Source of the DNA: Megamerina dolium
Lineage: Eukaryota; Arthropoda; Insecta; Diptera; Megamerinidae
Direction: 5' to 3'
Length of the DNA: 64,000 nucleotides
NCBI GenBank assembly: GCA_963854835.1
Contig: OY978529.1
Coordinates: 47,363,821-47,427,820 of the forward strand
Shown here: positions 1 through 11,201 of the stretch, piece after piece
Numbering within the stretch: the stretch's first letter is position 1
Layout of the letters: each line of letters begins with the position of its first letter
The notes under the pieces: generated by a model
What the model was told of the DNA's origin: nothing
Databases searched by the model: none
What the model saw: only the letters and a program-made list of their open reading frames with translations
Translations under genes and position numbers: made by a program

Positions 1-726
1 TCTAACAGCACCGTTAAATGCTTTGTTCGCTCTCCCAATTACTATAGTGATTACCCCAATCACACGGCATATTCTTAAATCAATTTGATAGTTCTCTGCC
101 ATGTTATGTTCTTTATTTTCAATCTTCTTGTTGTAAGCGATGTTTTCATATTATTAAAGTATGCAACTGTTTCAAATATAGCAGATAGTTATTTTTAAGT
201 TGTAAAACTTCCTCAGAGCACAATCCCGCCTCCTTACGTTATGTTAACTTTATTTGTTTATTGATTTCTCTTATCTGTTTTGACAGCATTTTTATTGCGA
301 TTTGTCAGCTGATTTCCACAAATAGTCGATAAAAATTAGGGAATGTATAAATTTGATCGTAATTCGCATGATAATTCAAAATGAACTATTTGCTAATGAG
401 GTAATTCTAGCTCAAAATTTTAATGGCGAACTAAAGGCCAAAATACATAAAAAGTACGCATGCATATTCATCTGTCAAACGAAGTTAAAATAAACAAAGC
501 CAAGGCCTCTTGGTATTCTTGCGCCGCTGTGGTAAAACAATATCATAAGCCTTCACACCAAACTTCAAATATTCAATGCAAGCGCCAAATCCGTGCTGTT
601 ATATGACTGTACTACCTGGAAGGTAACCACAGGGATTACAAAGCGGTTGCAGACATTCATTAACTGCTGCCTGCGCCGTATACTGCGAATTTTCTGGCCC
701 CGTACCATAACTAACACTAATTTGAT
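1..726. other. Gene-free left edge
   Basis: No gene is recognised. On the minus strand about 830-599 reads as an open stretch with protein-like composition (a YGTGPENSQYTAQ motif and a Cys/Pro-rich tail), and the frame stays open again past its stop to about 487. No family was recognised, and it overlaps the gag scrap on the other strand, so it is not called as a gene. Confidence 0.4.
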
Positions 727-915
727 ATGTTGACGAACGCCAGAGTACGCATAGAAGCAGAAAACAAAGATCTAGTTGAAGCAGCGTATCAGGCAGTGAA
801 ATTAGTAGGGTATCCTGAAGCAAGAACAAGAAATCAACGTGAAAACAAATTTAACTGTAAGTGCTTCATTTGCAAGAAACCAAGATATACGGCGCATTAT
901 TGCCGTCTACGATGA
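727..915 (+). pseudogene. Retrotransposon gag zinc-knuckle fragment
   Basis: A 62-residue open frame ends in a CCHC-like knuckle, CFICKKPRYTAHYC. The two first Cys and the last Cys have the normal spacing, but the expected His four residues before the end spacing is Tyr, so the zinc site is degenerate. Gag nucleocapsid knuckles of copia or gypsy elements look like this; no protease, integrase or reverse transcriptase follows in frame. Read as a dead scrap of an LTR retrotransposon. The exact family is not determinable. Confidence 0.45.
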
Positions 916-1240
916 TATCGATCAAGATCGAATTCTCCAGGAAGACGAAAGAAGGAGAATAAGGTGGTTCCACTAACACAAATCACTCGTTAAACTAAAC
1001 CAACAGTGGGTTGCACCATCATTCTTATCTCTTAATTACGTATTAGCGTATGCCAAGCAGCTTTACTATTGATGGAATACTGGATAATATGAAGTTGTGG
1101 CGTTCAAGTCTAGTCAAGAACAACAATTTTCAAAAGCAACTGTACCTTTATTTTTAATATTTTGTTTAATACAAGTTATGTCGGATGAAGCTTTAAAACA
1201 ATATGTTCTCTCACTGCTTAATGAATACAACTGATACTTA

Positions 1241-2400
1241 TGCCCCTATTGCGGTTCACCACTCAACCCAGTTTGGTCGTCTTAGAGTCGACCCGACTTC
1301 AACAAGACCAAACTATTTTTTGGTATTGTGGTACACCACTGTTTTCGGTTGAAATTGTTATGGCGTTACCAGCTTAAAATATCACTTATGACAGAAAAGT
1401 GGTCGATTAAAAGTAAAAATTAAGGAAATATACAATTGTGTTTTGCTGTGAAAATTATTTAAAATGGATATTAGTGTAGATTTGTTTTATGAAGATGAAA
1501 ACGAAGACGCGAAAATTGATTTGCTACGCTTACGGAGAAAAATTCGTGATGACTCTAACCCTCTTGAACTACCTAGCGAAAAGTATAAATATTGTTCAAA
1601 ATAAATAAAAGCAAATAATAAATTTTTTATAGATTTATTAGCTATTTTCGACTGAGCAAAGAGGCATTTTGCTTTTTGCTGGATGACGTAAAATACCATT
1701 TCAAGAAATCTGTGCGTGTCGTATCTATACCACCAATATTGAAATTGTGTGCTGCTCTTAGATTTTTTGCTGATGGAAGCTACCAGAAGAGCAGCGGCAA
1801 TGACTTCAATATAGGAGTGGCTCAATCTACAATGTCACTTGTTTTAAAAGAAGTATTAGATGTATTGGAGACGAAACAGACGCTGCAATGCGTTCTTTCC
1901 AAGCTCAATAAATTTGTCTCTTATTTATTTTTTAAATTCATTTCAGTCTTTTTTGGTAAATGGAAGATAACTTAAATTATTTAAAAAAAAAATCTCATTT
2001 TCTTAGATTCACGTCTACTTTGTTAGCTTGGATTCTGGTCCATTAGTTGAACAAGCCTCTCAAATTGAGCTTTGGTTGTAATTTTTAAACTTCTGAAAAT
2101 GTATAAAATGTTGAGAAATTACAATATGAAGCCAAGCTAATTATTACTTACGATCTCTCCATTATTTTTGGCTTTATTAGTTTAAAGTAAACTGCAACTG
2201 ATGCAAACACAACTGCTTATGAGCAGTGGTGTATATTTAACGTGCTTGTCGACCAAACTGAAACAGAGTTGCAAACGGCAATACCACAAAAATAATGAAC
2301 ACAATCAAAAAAATCAGCCGCCAGTCGAGTTGAGAACGGCAATATGAATTTCTCGACGGCGACCAAACTGTTACAAAAGTTGTGAACCGCAATAGGGGCA
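1241..2400 (+). mobile_element. PIF/Harbinger DNA transposon, internally deleted, with intact ends
   Basis: The left end begins TGCCCCTATTGCGGTTCAC and the right end is its inverted copy (ending at 2400). The element is flanked by a 3-bp duplication TTA at 1238-1240 and 2401-2403, the target duplication typical of PIF/Harbinger elements. Inside lies the 5' part of a HARBI1-like transposase (from 1464). Shorter degenerate copies of the terminal sequence occur inside both ends: 1271-1350 on the left and about 2248-2287 on the right, the latter with a GACCAAACTG core. Length is 1,160 bp, too short for a complete transposase plus the Myb-like second protein, so it is probably non-autonomous. Confidence 0.85.
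1464..1975 (+). pseudogene. HARBI1-like transposase, N-terminal part only
   Basis: Exon 1 runs from ATG 1464 to 1582, a 50-bp intron with GT/AG ends spans 1583-1632, and exon 2 opens at 1633. Joined in phase the product reads through LPSEK-FISYFRLSKEAF and then VPPILKL-type and LRFFADGSYQKSSGNDF motifs, the helix-turn-helix-containing N-terminal half of Harbinger nucleases (HARBI1). Similarity to the family stops near VLDVLE (about 1870). The DDE catalytic core that should follow is absent; after that point the frame runs on in unrelated sequence to 1975. This is the protein-coding remnant of the surrounding element and cannot encode an active nuclease. Confidence 0.75.
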
Positions 2401-2403
2401 TTA

Positions 2404-2785
2404 ATTTGTATGTACATACGTACGTACATACTAGAGTGCTGCAGGAATGTATTCGTTTGCATCATCAAAACACTCTATTGAGCACTCTATAAGCAAAAAA
2501 TGCATTATATAAGACAATATGACGCGGCAAGACGCAGTAATACAAATCATCAGTGCCTGTCATGAAAAGCAACAACAATTATAACGTACTACATACTCGT
2601 AGTACTCTCAAATATTTGTTTATTTGAAGAGAAAAACAAATGTAGCTCTTTAGTACATACTAACATACGATCCACATGGATGATTGTAATCATGTAATGT
2701 ATTCGTTTGAGATTCAGAAAAAAGGACATAAGATAAGCAATAATTAATCTACAAATAAATAGACAAGGCGATGGCGGTGGTAACA
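2404..2785 (-). repeat. LTR-like segment of a BEL/Pao element
   Basis: On the minus strand the end of the integrase frame is followed by a purine run (CAGGGGGAA) and then TGTTACC at 2785-2779, the usual polypurine-tract/LTR-start arrangement. A minus-strand TATATAA-like motif lies near 2505. The far LTR end is not clear; it may have been broken by the Harbinger insertion that begins at 2400. Confidence 0.45.
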
Positions 2786-2799
2786 TTCCCCCTGTTGCA

Positions 2800-3148
2800 A
2801 GCGAGCTAGGGATCCATGAGCTGGTCATCCTGTGTAATACCGATGTCCAAAACTGTTATCTTTGTGACAAGCCTCTCTAGTAACTGTATTGGGTTTTAAC
2901 CTTAACGCAACGAACTTGACCATCTTTGGCTACGATCGTTTCGGTGATAACTCCTTTCGGCCACGGGGCAGAGTCGATGGTACTAGTATGACTATATCGC
3001 CAACAGATCGCGGATTCACTTTTTCGAACCACTTGCTACGTCGATCCAAACATGGACTGTATTCACGTACCCATCTTCGCCAGAAATAATTAGCAAACTT
3101 TTGTGAAAGTAAATATACAAGGCAGTGGCGGCGGTAACAGAAGTTCAT
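2800..3148 (-). pseudogene. BEL/Pao retrotransposon integrase C-terminus, frameshifted
   Basis: The minus frame reads FANYFWRRWVREYSPCL followed by RRSKWFEKVNPRSVGDIVILV, the hallmark C-terminal integrase segment of BEL/Pao Pol. A frameshift near 2960 moves the continuing homology (GVITETIVAKDGQVR-like and a KTQ segment) to another frame; it ends at a stop near 2813. Upstream of the integrase, about 3148-3110, the sequence again resembles the LTR start (TGTTACCGCCGCC against TGTTACCACCGCC), so the element looks deleted or rearranged. Only a dead 3' end remains. Confidence 0.75.
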
Positions 3149-3955
<807 letters not shown>

Positions 3956-4408
3956 ACTTCTTTGCGTATGTTTTCAACTTCCATTGGATATTTTAATTTT
4001 CACTTCACTATAATTCACTTTTTTAAGTGAACACAACAAACACAACAGCTGATAGTTTGACACTTTACATAATCGCTGTCCCAATTCTGCTCTCAGTTAC
4101 AGGTTTTTTGAGAATGGGATCGCTTTCGCGTAACTTCTTACTATTTCTGACGTGAAGGGAACTCATCTAATGTGCTATTCCAAAAAGAATAATAGCGAAG
4201 TGAAACATATCCTATTGATTTTTAAAGTTTTCATGGTAACACTGTTCTGAACGATAAACAAAACAAATCATCTGATTTTATTCTAAATTTCGATTATAGA
4301 AGAGAATCGCCGGTTTTCATAAAATAAAAACTATTTCATTTTGGAAATTGAAAATTTGTAGCAATAAAAAAAATTAGATAACCGAAAAATTAGTTGCAGC
4401 TTCTAAGC

Positions 4409-5072
4409 ATGTTCAAAAATACTTTTCAATCCGGATTTCTTTCAATTTTGTACAGTATAGGAAGTAAACCTCTTCAAATTTGGGATAAGAAAGTTCGAAA
4501 TGGCCATATTAAACGGATCACAGATAACGACATACAAAGTCTAGTGTTGGAAATTGTGGGAACGAATGTGAGTACTACATTTATCACTTGTCCAGCGGAT
4601 CCGAAAAAGACATTGGGCATTAAATTGCCATTCCTTGTAATGATAATTAAGAATTTAAAGAAGTATTTTACTTTTGAAGTTCAGGTAAATAGTATTCGAA
4701 ATTGTTAAAAAACGGTTTAGTAACGTCTCCACATATGCACAGGTCTTGGATGATAAAAATGTACGCCGACGCTTCCGCGCCAGCAACTATCAGTCGACAA
4801 CACGTGTAAAACCTTTTATATGCACGATGCCAATGCGCTTGGATGAAGGTTGGAATCAAATTCAATTCAATCTTTCTGATTTTACTCGACGTGCATATGG
4901 AACAAACTACGTGGAAACACTGCGTGTCCAAATTCATGCTAACTGTCGCATTAGACGTGTTTACTTTTCAGATCGTCTTTATTCAGAAGATGAATTACCA
5001 CCAGAGTTTAAGCTGTTCCTGCCTATACAAAAGCCACCAGCAAAGAGTACAACACAAGCAATTTGTAGCTAA
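4409..5072 (+). CDS. Bug22: Bug22 / CFAP20, ciliary basal-body and axoneme protein
   Basis: Two exons, 4409-4684 and 4743-5072, joined in phase 0 across a 58-bp GT/AG intron, give 201 residues; CFAP20 proteins are about 193-200. The start ATG at 4409 begins [20 protein letters not shown], the family's near-invariant N-terminus; an upstream in-frame TTG is not used. The whole chain (DUF667 fold) is intact, with [25 protein letters not shown] and [20 protein letters not shown] conserved. Only the last dozen residues look lineage-specific. The family is known to sit at centrioles and axonemes, bind microtubule inner junctions and influence tubulin modification; Drosophila Bug22 is needed for sperm and sensory cilia. 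It converges on the aminopeptidase gene, with 207 bp between stop codons. Confidence 0.97.
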
Positions 5073-5229
5073 AAATTTCCGGTTCCTTGTCCTTACAATA
5101 GGACTTGGATGCCAAATAATTTGAGAAAGAACAATCGTAAACACGATTTCTTTTTAGACGACAAAAATCTATACACATTAGTATTGATTTGATCATACCC
5201 CATACCTATACAGATTGTAAAATTTATAC

Positions 5230-5235
5230 ATTAAA
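5230..5235 (+). promoter_or_regulatory. Poly(A) signal of Bug22
   Basis: ATTAAA about 160 bp after the Bug22 stop and before an A-run. The next gene's stop on the other strand is at 5280, so the two 3' untranslated regions probably abut or overlap. Confidence 0.5.
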
Positions 5236-5279
5236 AAAAAATACTTGGAGGATTTACCTAAATTTTATTTTTGTTTATT

Positions 5280-6349
5280 TTAATTTAATTTTGTTAATAT
5301 ATCCGCTCCATGTTCGGTTATGAGTATGGTGTGCTCAAATTGAGCACTACGTGCGCCATCAACACTTACTGCAGTCCAGCCGTCATCTTGAATTTCAATA
5401 TCAGGTCCACCAAGCGTGAGTATGGGTTCAATTGTAAAGGTTATTCCAGGTTTCATTTTTCCTGGCACCGAATTTTCTGTTGAATATTTAAAATTACATA
5501 CATACTTGTACAAGAATTCGTAGTAGTTTTACTTACTAAAGTGTAGAATTTCGGGTGGACCATGAAAGTAACTACCAATGCCATGTCCTATAAATGCCGG
5601 TATTAAACCAAGACGTTTATCTTTGCAAAAATTGCTAATAAATCGACCAATATGATTAAATGGTACATCAGGCGCACACAATTCAATGCATTTATCAAGA
5701 CACTGTTGTGTACATCCCACCAAATACCGACTGCTCTCGTCTACATTGCCTATCATGAATGTTTTTGAACAGTCTCCATGATACCCGTTCAGATACACCG
5801 TGATATCAACATTTATAATGTCACCATCCTCCAGGCGTCTATCATCTGGTATACCATGGCAAGCGACATTATTTACTGATGTACAAACCGATTTCGGGAA
5901 GCCAGCGTAGCGCAATGGTGATGGATATGCTCCAGCGGCTATGATGCTCTCGTGAACAAATGCGTCAATTTCTTCTGTGCTCGTACCTATCTGAGAGAAC
6001 GAAATTCTGTATTGTCCGCTTTGCTGCCGAAGCATTTTATAAATGCATTGTTTACTTTAATAATATTTTCACATGTTGATAATATTCGTGCTGCTAATTG
6101 TCCACTAGCCCTCATTCGATCTATTTGCTCTGCATTTTTAATCTCTGGCTCTCCTAATGTATTACCCGGGCTCATAAATCGGAAGTAATATTCAGGCTTG
6201 TTAATGTGTGCAGGTACTGGCCGCTCTGGGGTTACCTGTCCGAGTTCAACTTTGCTGCAACTACTGCTTGCGCGCCGACAACTATTAATCAGTGTTGAAG
6301 GAACAAATTTTGGATTTATTAGGGTTATAAGAGATTTTATAATACTCAT
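5280..6349 (-). CDS. METAP1D: Methionine aminopeptidase 1D, mitochondrial
   Basis: Three exons on the minus strand, 6349-6056, 5990-5537 and 5476-5280, join in phases 0 and 1 to give 314 residues. The enzyme removes N-terminal Met from proteins made in mitochondria. The two-metal pitta-bread active site is complete: His143 (ACHGIPDD), Asp160 and Asp171 (NVDITVYLNGYHGD), His234 (GHGIG), Glu266 (TIEP) and Glu297 (FEHT). Their spacing fits the bacterial type I enzyme. About 90 residues precede the catalytic domain and start basic and Ser-rich, fitting a mitochondrial presequence and the 1D subtype rather than cytosolic MetAP1, which has zinc fingers. ATG 6349 is the first in frame. Introns are 65 and 60 bp. 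The likely Drosophila counterpart is CG5188, named from memory. Confidence 0.93.
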
Positions 6350-6659
6350 TATACTGTTAAGATTTTGAGGTTCCGGGGTAACAACACGATCGAAAGTTTA
6401 TATAAATATGGTTAAGGTGCTCATACACGGTAAGTTTTTTCTTCGAAAAGAACAAATGAAAATGCTTACCCAATCGTGTAAGCAGAAATCAGCAGTAAAC
6501 ATTTAGAAAATATGGGTTTCGTATGAAGACGAACGAATTGACTGCAACTCTGCGACAATGCAATACGACGGCTTTTGGATCAGTCCTCGACTTCAATTTA
6601 TTTCTATTTCGACATGCAACTAAATTAAATAGTAACAATTTGCAACCTTGAAATAATTG

Positions 6660-7168
6660 AATTTGGCTAATTTTGTTGCTTTTTTTCGCTTGAAGTAACA
6701 AAATTGAATTGAATTGAATAGAAACGTTTTATTTTCTCAACAGTTTTTGTAATGCCCAAATGCCTCCACTGAAAGCATTGTGATACCGCTATCATCTCGT
6801 TTATTCTTGCCTTTGGTGATTTTTCCATCTTCACTTTCTCATGATTGGAATAGACGCAAGTGCAGCCTTTGCTATTGCACCCCGTATGCCAATTCCATTT
6901 GTTGCCATAATCTTTATGAGATATGGGTCGTTCCACTTATTTTCTTGTACTTGCTCAGTGGTCCAAGGCTCCTTGACAACGCATTTGTATGTAGTATGTC
7001 GACAAAATTCTTCTTTCTTTCTACCCAAGAAATATGTTTACATTTCATTTTGCAAAGATGGCGAGACAGAGCATCCGCTTTACGATGTTCGATTGTAGAG
7101 TCATCACACTGCAGCCTTTCAAACCAGCCCATTAATTCTTCTTCTGGATTTTTAAGTTGTAATAACAT
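6660..7168 (-). pseudogene. Ty3/gypsy pol remnant (RNase H end and integrase zinc domain)
   Basis: Minus frames read GWFERLQCDDSTIEH then ADALSRHLC (7110-7050), the end of the RNase H domain and linker of gypsy-type Pol. Further on, in a shifted frame, comes WRHLGITKTVEKIKRFY (about 6790-6740), the start of the integrase HHCC domain. The parts lie in different frames with stops between them. No LTR was found. A decayed retrotransposon scrap. Confidence 0.7.
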
Positions 7169-7367
7169 ATGTAAACCATATTTGACATGTGTATTAAAGT
7201 TATAGAGAGCATCAGTTCTTACAAAAATTGCAGAGTCACACCAACTATTTTATATGGCTCTAAACCCCTAAAATAAGTACCACTATTTTACACATTCAAC
7301 CCTACTATTGTTAAATGTAGAATTTAGTAGTTACATGTTATTTTAAATGTTTAATTGAGAGACTAAA

Positions 7368-7812
7368 ATGACAGTTGATATTGATGAGAAGTTGTCAGTT
7401 TTTGCTGGACAAATTTTTACCAGCAGAAATTCTTATTCATATTCATCAACAAATATACAGGCACCGCAGTTAACAATGCACAGAAGATTATTGCAACGTC
7501 GCTTAGGGCATCGTTCAACGATGCAAAAACCTTTGTTGACACTTATTCTTATCGAGAAACGCATGGGCAACTTAAATTTTACACACCGATTGGAGCAAAG
7601 TTATTTACACTGATGAATCGTCTTGGTTATCGAATCCATTGACTTGTGCTTGGTGTACAGCGGCAAACAGAACGGTGGTGCGCACAGTAAAACACCCACA
7701 GAAGGTCAATGTTTGTTTATCTTCTTGTACGCACTTGTACTTTCTTTGTTTTGCATGTGTCATTTCAAAACAGAAAAATATGATTCATCATCAACAGAAA
7801 AATATCTCTGAC
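7368..7812 (+). pseudogene. Tc1-like transposase remnant
   Basis: Two frames together resemble a Tc1-type transposase. The 5' part has a helix-turn-helix tail and linker (MHRRLLQRRLG then QKPLLTLILIEKRMG). The shifted 3' part reads TDWSKVIYTDESSW, the segment carrying the first catalytic Asp, followed by RTVKHPQKVNV. Frame changes and stops show it is dead. No terminal inverted repeats were located. Confidence 0.55.
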
Positions 7813-8220
7813 CATTGAAATAAATAAGTATTGCTATCCGTATAAAATGTGTGAAAATATATATTATTTTTATATGCAGATTTGTTGAAATGAGGGAGGT
7901 CAAAACAGATGTTATACCCATGATTCCTTGAGTAAATCTACTTTCAATTTCTACTAAGCTATTTGTGGGCGAATTTTTAACCCACCCTAATGTACATATT
8001 CTCTTTTATTTATTATCGTTAAATATTTTATAGTTCACAAATTACACTTTGAATTTTTGCAAATGACGCTAAAAGGTGTAATTTGCAAAATTATTCAATT
8101 AGCAAAAGGTGCTATGCGTGTTTCGAATATCCTATATAATGAACGTTGGATATTTGAATTCTATTCTATGTAGATAGTATTTGTGTGCTCGAACAAGTTA
8201 CGATATTAGCAAAATACATA
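7813..8220. other. Upstream region of the ionotropic receptor
   Basis: AT-rich, no gene recognised. It must hold the receptor promoter, but no individual site can be supported. Confidence 0.4.
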
Positions 8221-11201
8221 ATGTTTCATTTCAATTGTTTATTATGCTTATTTATGGCACTGATCATATCAACTGTCACATCATTGGATATAAGTGTAAT
8301 TACCAATTTTACGGTTAACTTTGTAAGAACTCCACAAGCAGTAATATTTTCTTGTGATAAAAAAGGTATTTAACCTTGAATAAGGGTTTCATAATTTACT
8401 CCTGATGAAGTAAGACCATGTTCTCGAATGATTTTCTTAGTTCTCAGAGACATCACGGATGACCTGTTGTTATGGGATCATTTTGTCCATGCTATTAATC
8501 TAAAGTACAACTATTCACTTTTATCAATATTGACTCGATGGAATTACGCACACACTTCAGTAATTGTGGATTGTTCCTGCAACGAGAGCTTCAATTTACT
8601 GGTTCATGGATCGACAGAGCGTTATTTTAATAAAACATATCAATGGTTATTATTGGATTTAAAGGATATTGGTATTGAGAATTTACTGCCAATTGAATTG
8701 GGATACTTAGGACCAAATGCACAAATTACTTATGTAAATATTAGCCGAAGAAGCTATCAGTTTTGGGATGTACATTCCAAAGGACGACATTTGCAAAATC
8801 CACTGAATGTACAACTTATAGGGGAGAAAAACGTTTTCGAAAATAATTTTATTGTCTATCGCGATATTTCCGAATTACAAGGCATACATTACCGTCATCA
8901 GTTTAATCGGTTAACTCTACGAGGCGTTACTGTGGTAAATTGACAATTCTATCTTTCGGTTTTTGAACAAATCCAATAGGGATTCCGTTTCAGATCGATA
9001 AGGATAACATCACAACGAATCATCAAATTGAGAGCATACTCTCAGAACCAGTGAAAGATGCTGGTGTATCGGCTTTTACCAAGTATCATTATGAGCTGCT
9101 AAAAATTTTATGTGATCGCTTCAATTTTACAATTAATTTTCGTAATACTCGTGGTTGGGCTAGCCGTCTGGGTAATTCAAGCTTTCGTTTAGGCTTTTTG
9201 GGTGTTTTAATGCGCGATGAGGCCGATGTCGGTGCATCAGGTGTATTTAATCGAATCAATCGCTTTGCCGAATTCGATACTATCCATCAAGGATGGAAAT
9301 TCGAGACCGCTTTCTTATATCGTTTTACACCCGATTTGGATAAGCATGTTAAAAGTGGAAACTTTCTGGCCCCATTTGATGGACAAGTTTGGCTTTTCGC
9401 CATTTGCACATTCCTTGCTGTTAATTTTATATGGGTATTTGTTGAGCTGTTAAATTCGCGGATGTGACGTCGCAAAGTGTTCAATGACAGACAGCAACGA
9501 ACCGCTGATATTAAGGAGATTATTAACAAAGGCAAAATTGAAGGTAAAAGATTGGGGTCCAACTGAACTTGAAGGTTCTTTTCATCAACTTAAACATTTT
9601 TTTTACACGAGCATGATGTTGGGTGAATTTCTTCTTTAACTAATGCAACAATTATGATTAGATAAAGCTTCTAGTAAGCAGATTTCTATATATATATACC
9701 ACCGTATTACCGTCTGATCAGGGTGAAGAGAAATAACAATAACTATTTTCGCTATGGCGACGTAATAGTAGAGGAACTTTTGCAATTATGAAAAAGGTGG
9801 CAATCGCTTGGTATTAGGTCCATACTATATGGTGGAGTCATTTTATACTTGTGTGGCCTGATGCAGTCCTAATGGAACACAACGCCTTTCCTGTTGACTG
9901 TAGAGGTCCGCATTTAGTATTTTGCCATATGGAAGCAACTCAAAGGAGATTATTCCTTTTCAGTCCCACCAAATTTATTCAAATTTATTTAGACCCCTTT
10001 GCTCCACGTGTGATGATTTTATGAATAATCAAGTCAATCATGTTCAATTTCTATACAAATCAATATATAGGAAGCGCAGAGATGTCATTGAGTAGCGTGC
10101 CATTAAAGAGTTTTGCCGCTGTATGCCAACAAGGAATGGATCCGCTACCAAAAACTTTGACGATACGAACGATTATTTTAACAATCTTCTTATTCTCGCT
10201 TGTAATGTATAACTATTATACGTCATCGGTGGTGGGTGGTTTGTTAAGCAGCACAGCACGTGGGCCTACAACAGTGGATGAAGTAATTTCTAGTTCGCTT
10301 AAATTATCTTTCGAAGATATTGGTTATTATAAGGTCCTTTTTCGGGTTGGTATGCATTATATTAGTGTGTTTAATGGATAATGTGACCAGCAATATATTT
10401 ACGCAGGAGAATAAATCCACACTTGTTAAACGTTTAATAGATCGAAAACTCAAGCCAGCACGAGATGAGAATGATTTACCTATCTACAGTAACATCAATG
10501 CTGCAATTCCATACTTGAAAAATGGCAGCTTCGCTTTCCATTGTGAAGTGGTGGATGCTTATTCTGAAATAGCTAAATATTTCGATGCCAATGAAATTTG
10601 TGATCTGCGTGTTGTATCTGGTTTAATGGAAACTGAACTAATGAATTGGGTAGTACATAAAAACAGCCAGTACACCGAAATATTTCGCATAGCGTATGTT
10701 TTTTTTTTACAATTGCATCAAATCGATTTATAAATTTTCTACAATCAGCCTTATCGTGAATAGTATTCGAAATGAAGTTTTTCTCTCGCAACAAAATTTC
10801 CACTTTTGACAATGGGTACGATTCAAGTAGAGAGAATTGGGAGAACAACTTCAGGGAACTCGTACTTTACGGTAGGGCTTATGATTATGAATGATATCAT
10901 GCATGCTTTTATTTCACAGGATGTGTCGTGTACGTGAAGTTGGACTTATTGAACGACTGATACGTCAACGACAACCGCGAAAACCTCGTTGTCAGTCTCT
11001 ATATTCAGTATATCCAGTGAGTTTGTATGGAGTGTTAAGTGCTTTCATTGTATTATGTGGTAATTTTGATTTGTGTCTCATTTGAAATAATTCGCTTACA
11101 AAGTATTTTATATTTTTACAGTAGGTGCATTGCTCTCTATATTGGCATTGCTTCTTGAAATCAACATAAAAAAAATCACAATTCGACTGATTGGAGACTG
11201 A
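8221..11201 (+). CDS. Ir31a: Ionotropic receptor (IR75/31a/64a clade) with one in-frame TGA
   Basis: Seven exons: 8221-8365, 8441-8934, 8994-9543, 10071-10345, 10407-10693, 10920-11059, 11122-11201. All six junctions are GT/AG and join in matching phase; the sum is 1,971 nt, 657 codons. The product has a signal peptide (MFHFNCLLCLFMALIISTVTS), an N-terminal ectodomain, a split ligand-binding domain (YHYELLKILCDRFNFT start), M1 at about residues 345-366, a pore/M2 part (FAAVCQQG), M3 (TIFLFSLVMYNYYTSSVVGG) and M4 (FIVLC-VGALLSILALLLEI, built across the last junction). This is a chemosensory ligand-gated cation channel of antennal dendrites. The only defect is TGA at 9465-9467, codon 371, just after M1; the frame stays open after it to a donor in phase. 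The name Ir31a is inferred from clade features and remembered neighbours; another IR75-clade member is possible. Confidence 0.8.

Noticed and set aside
9800..10020. Similarity between 9840-10010 and 11800-11910 (GTGGCC-GAT and CCCTTTGC words)
   Set aside because: Matches are short, with different spacing; not convincing as a duplicated exon.
9544..10070. An extra receptor exon hidden in the 527-bp fourth gap, or splicing that avoids the TGA
   Set aside because: The flanking exons already join in matching phase. The only TGA-avoiding combination found (donor at about 9434, acceptor at 10033) has a poor acceptor without a pyrimidine tract.
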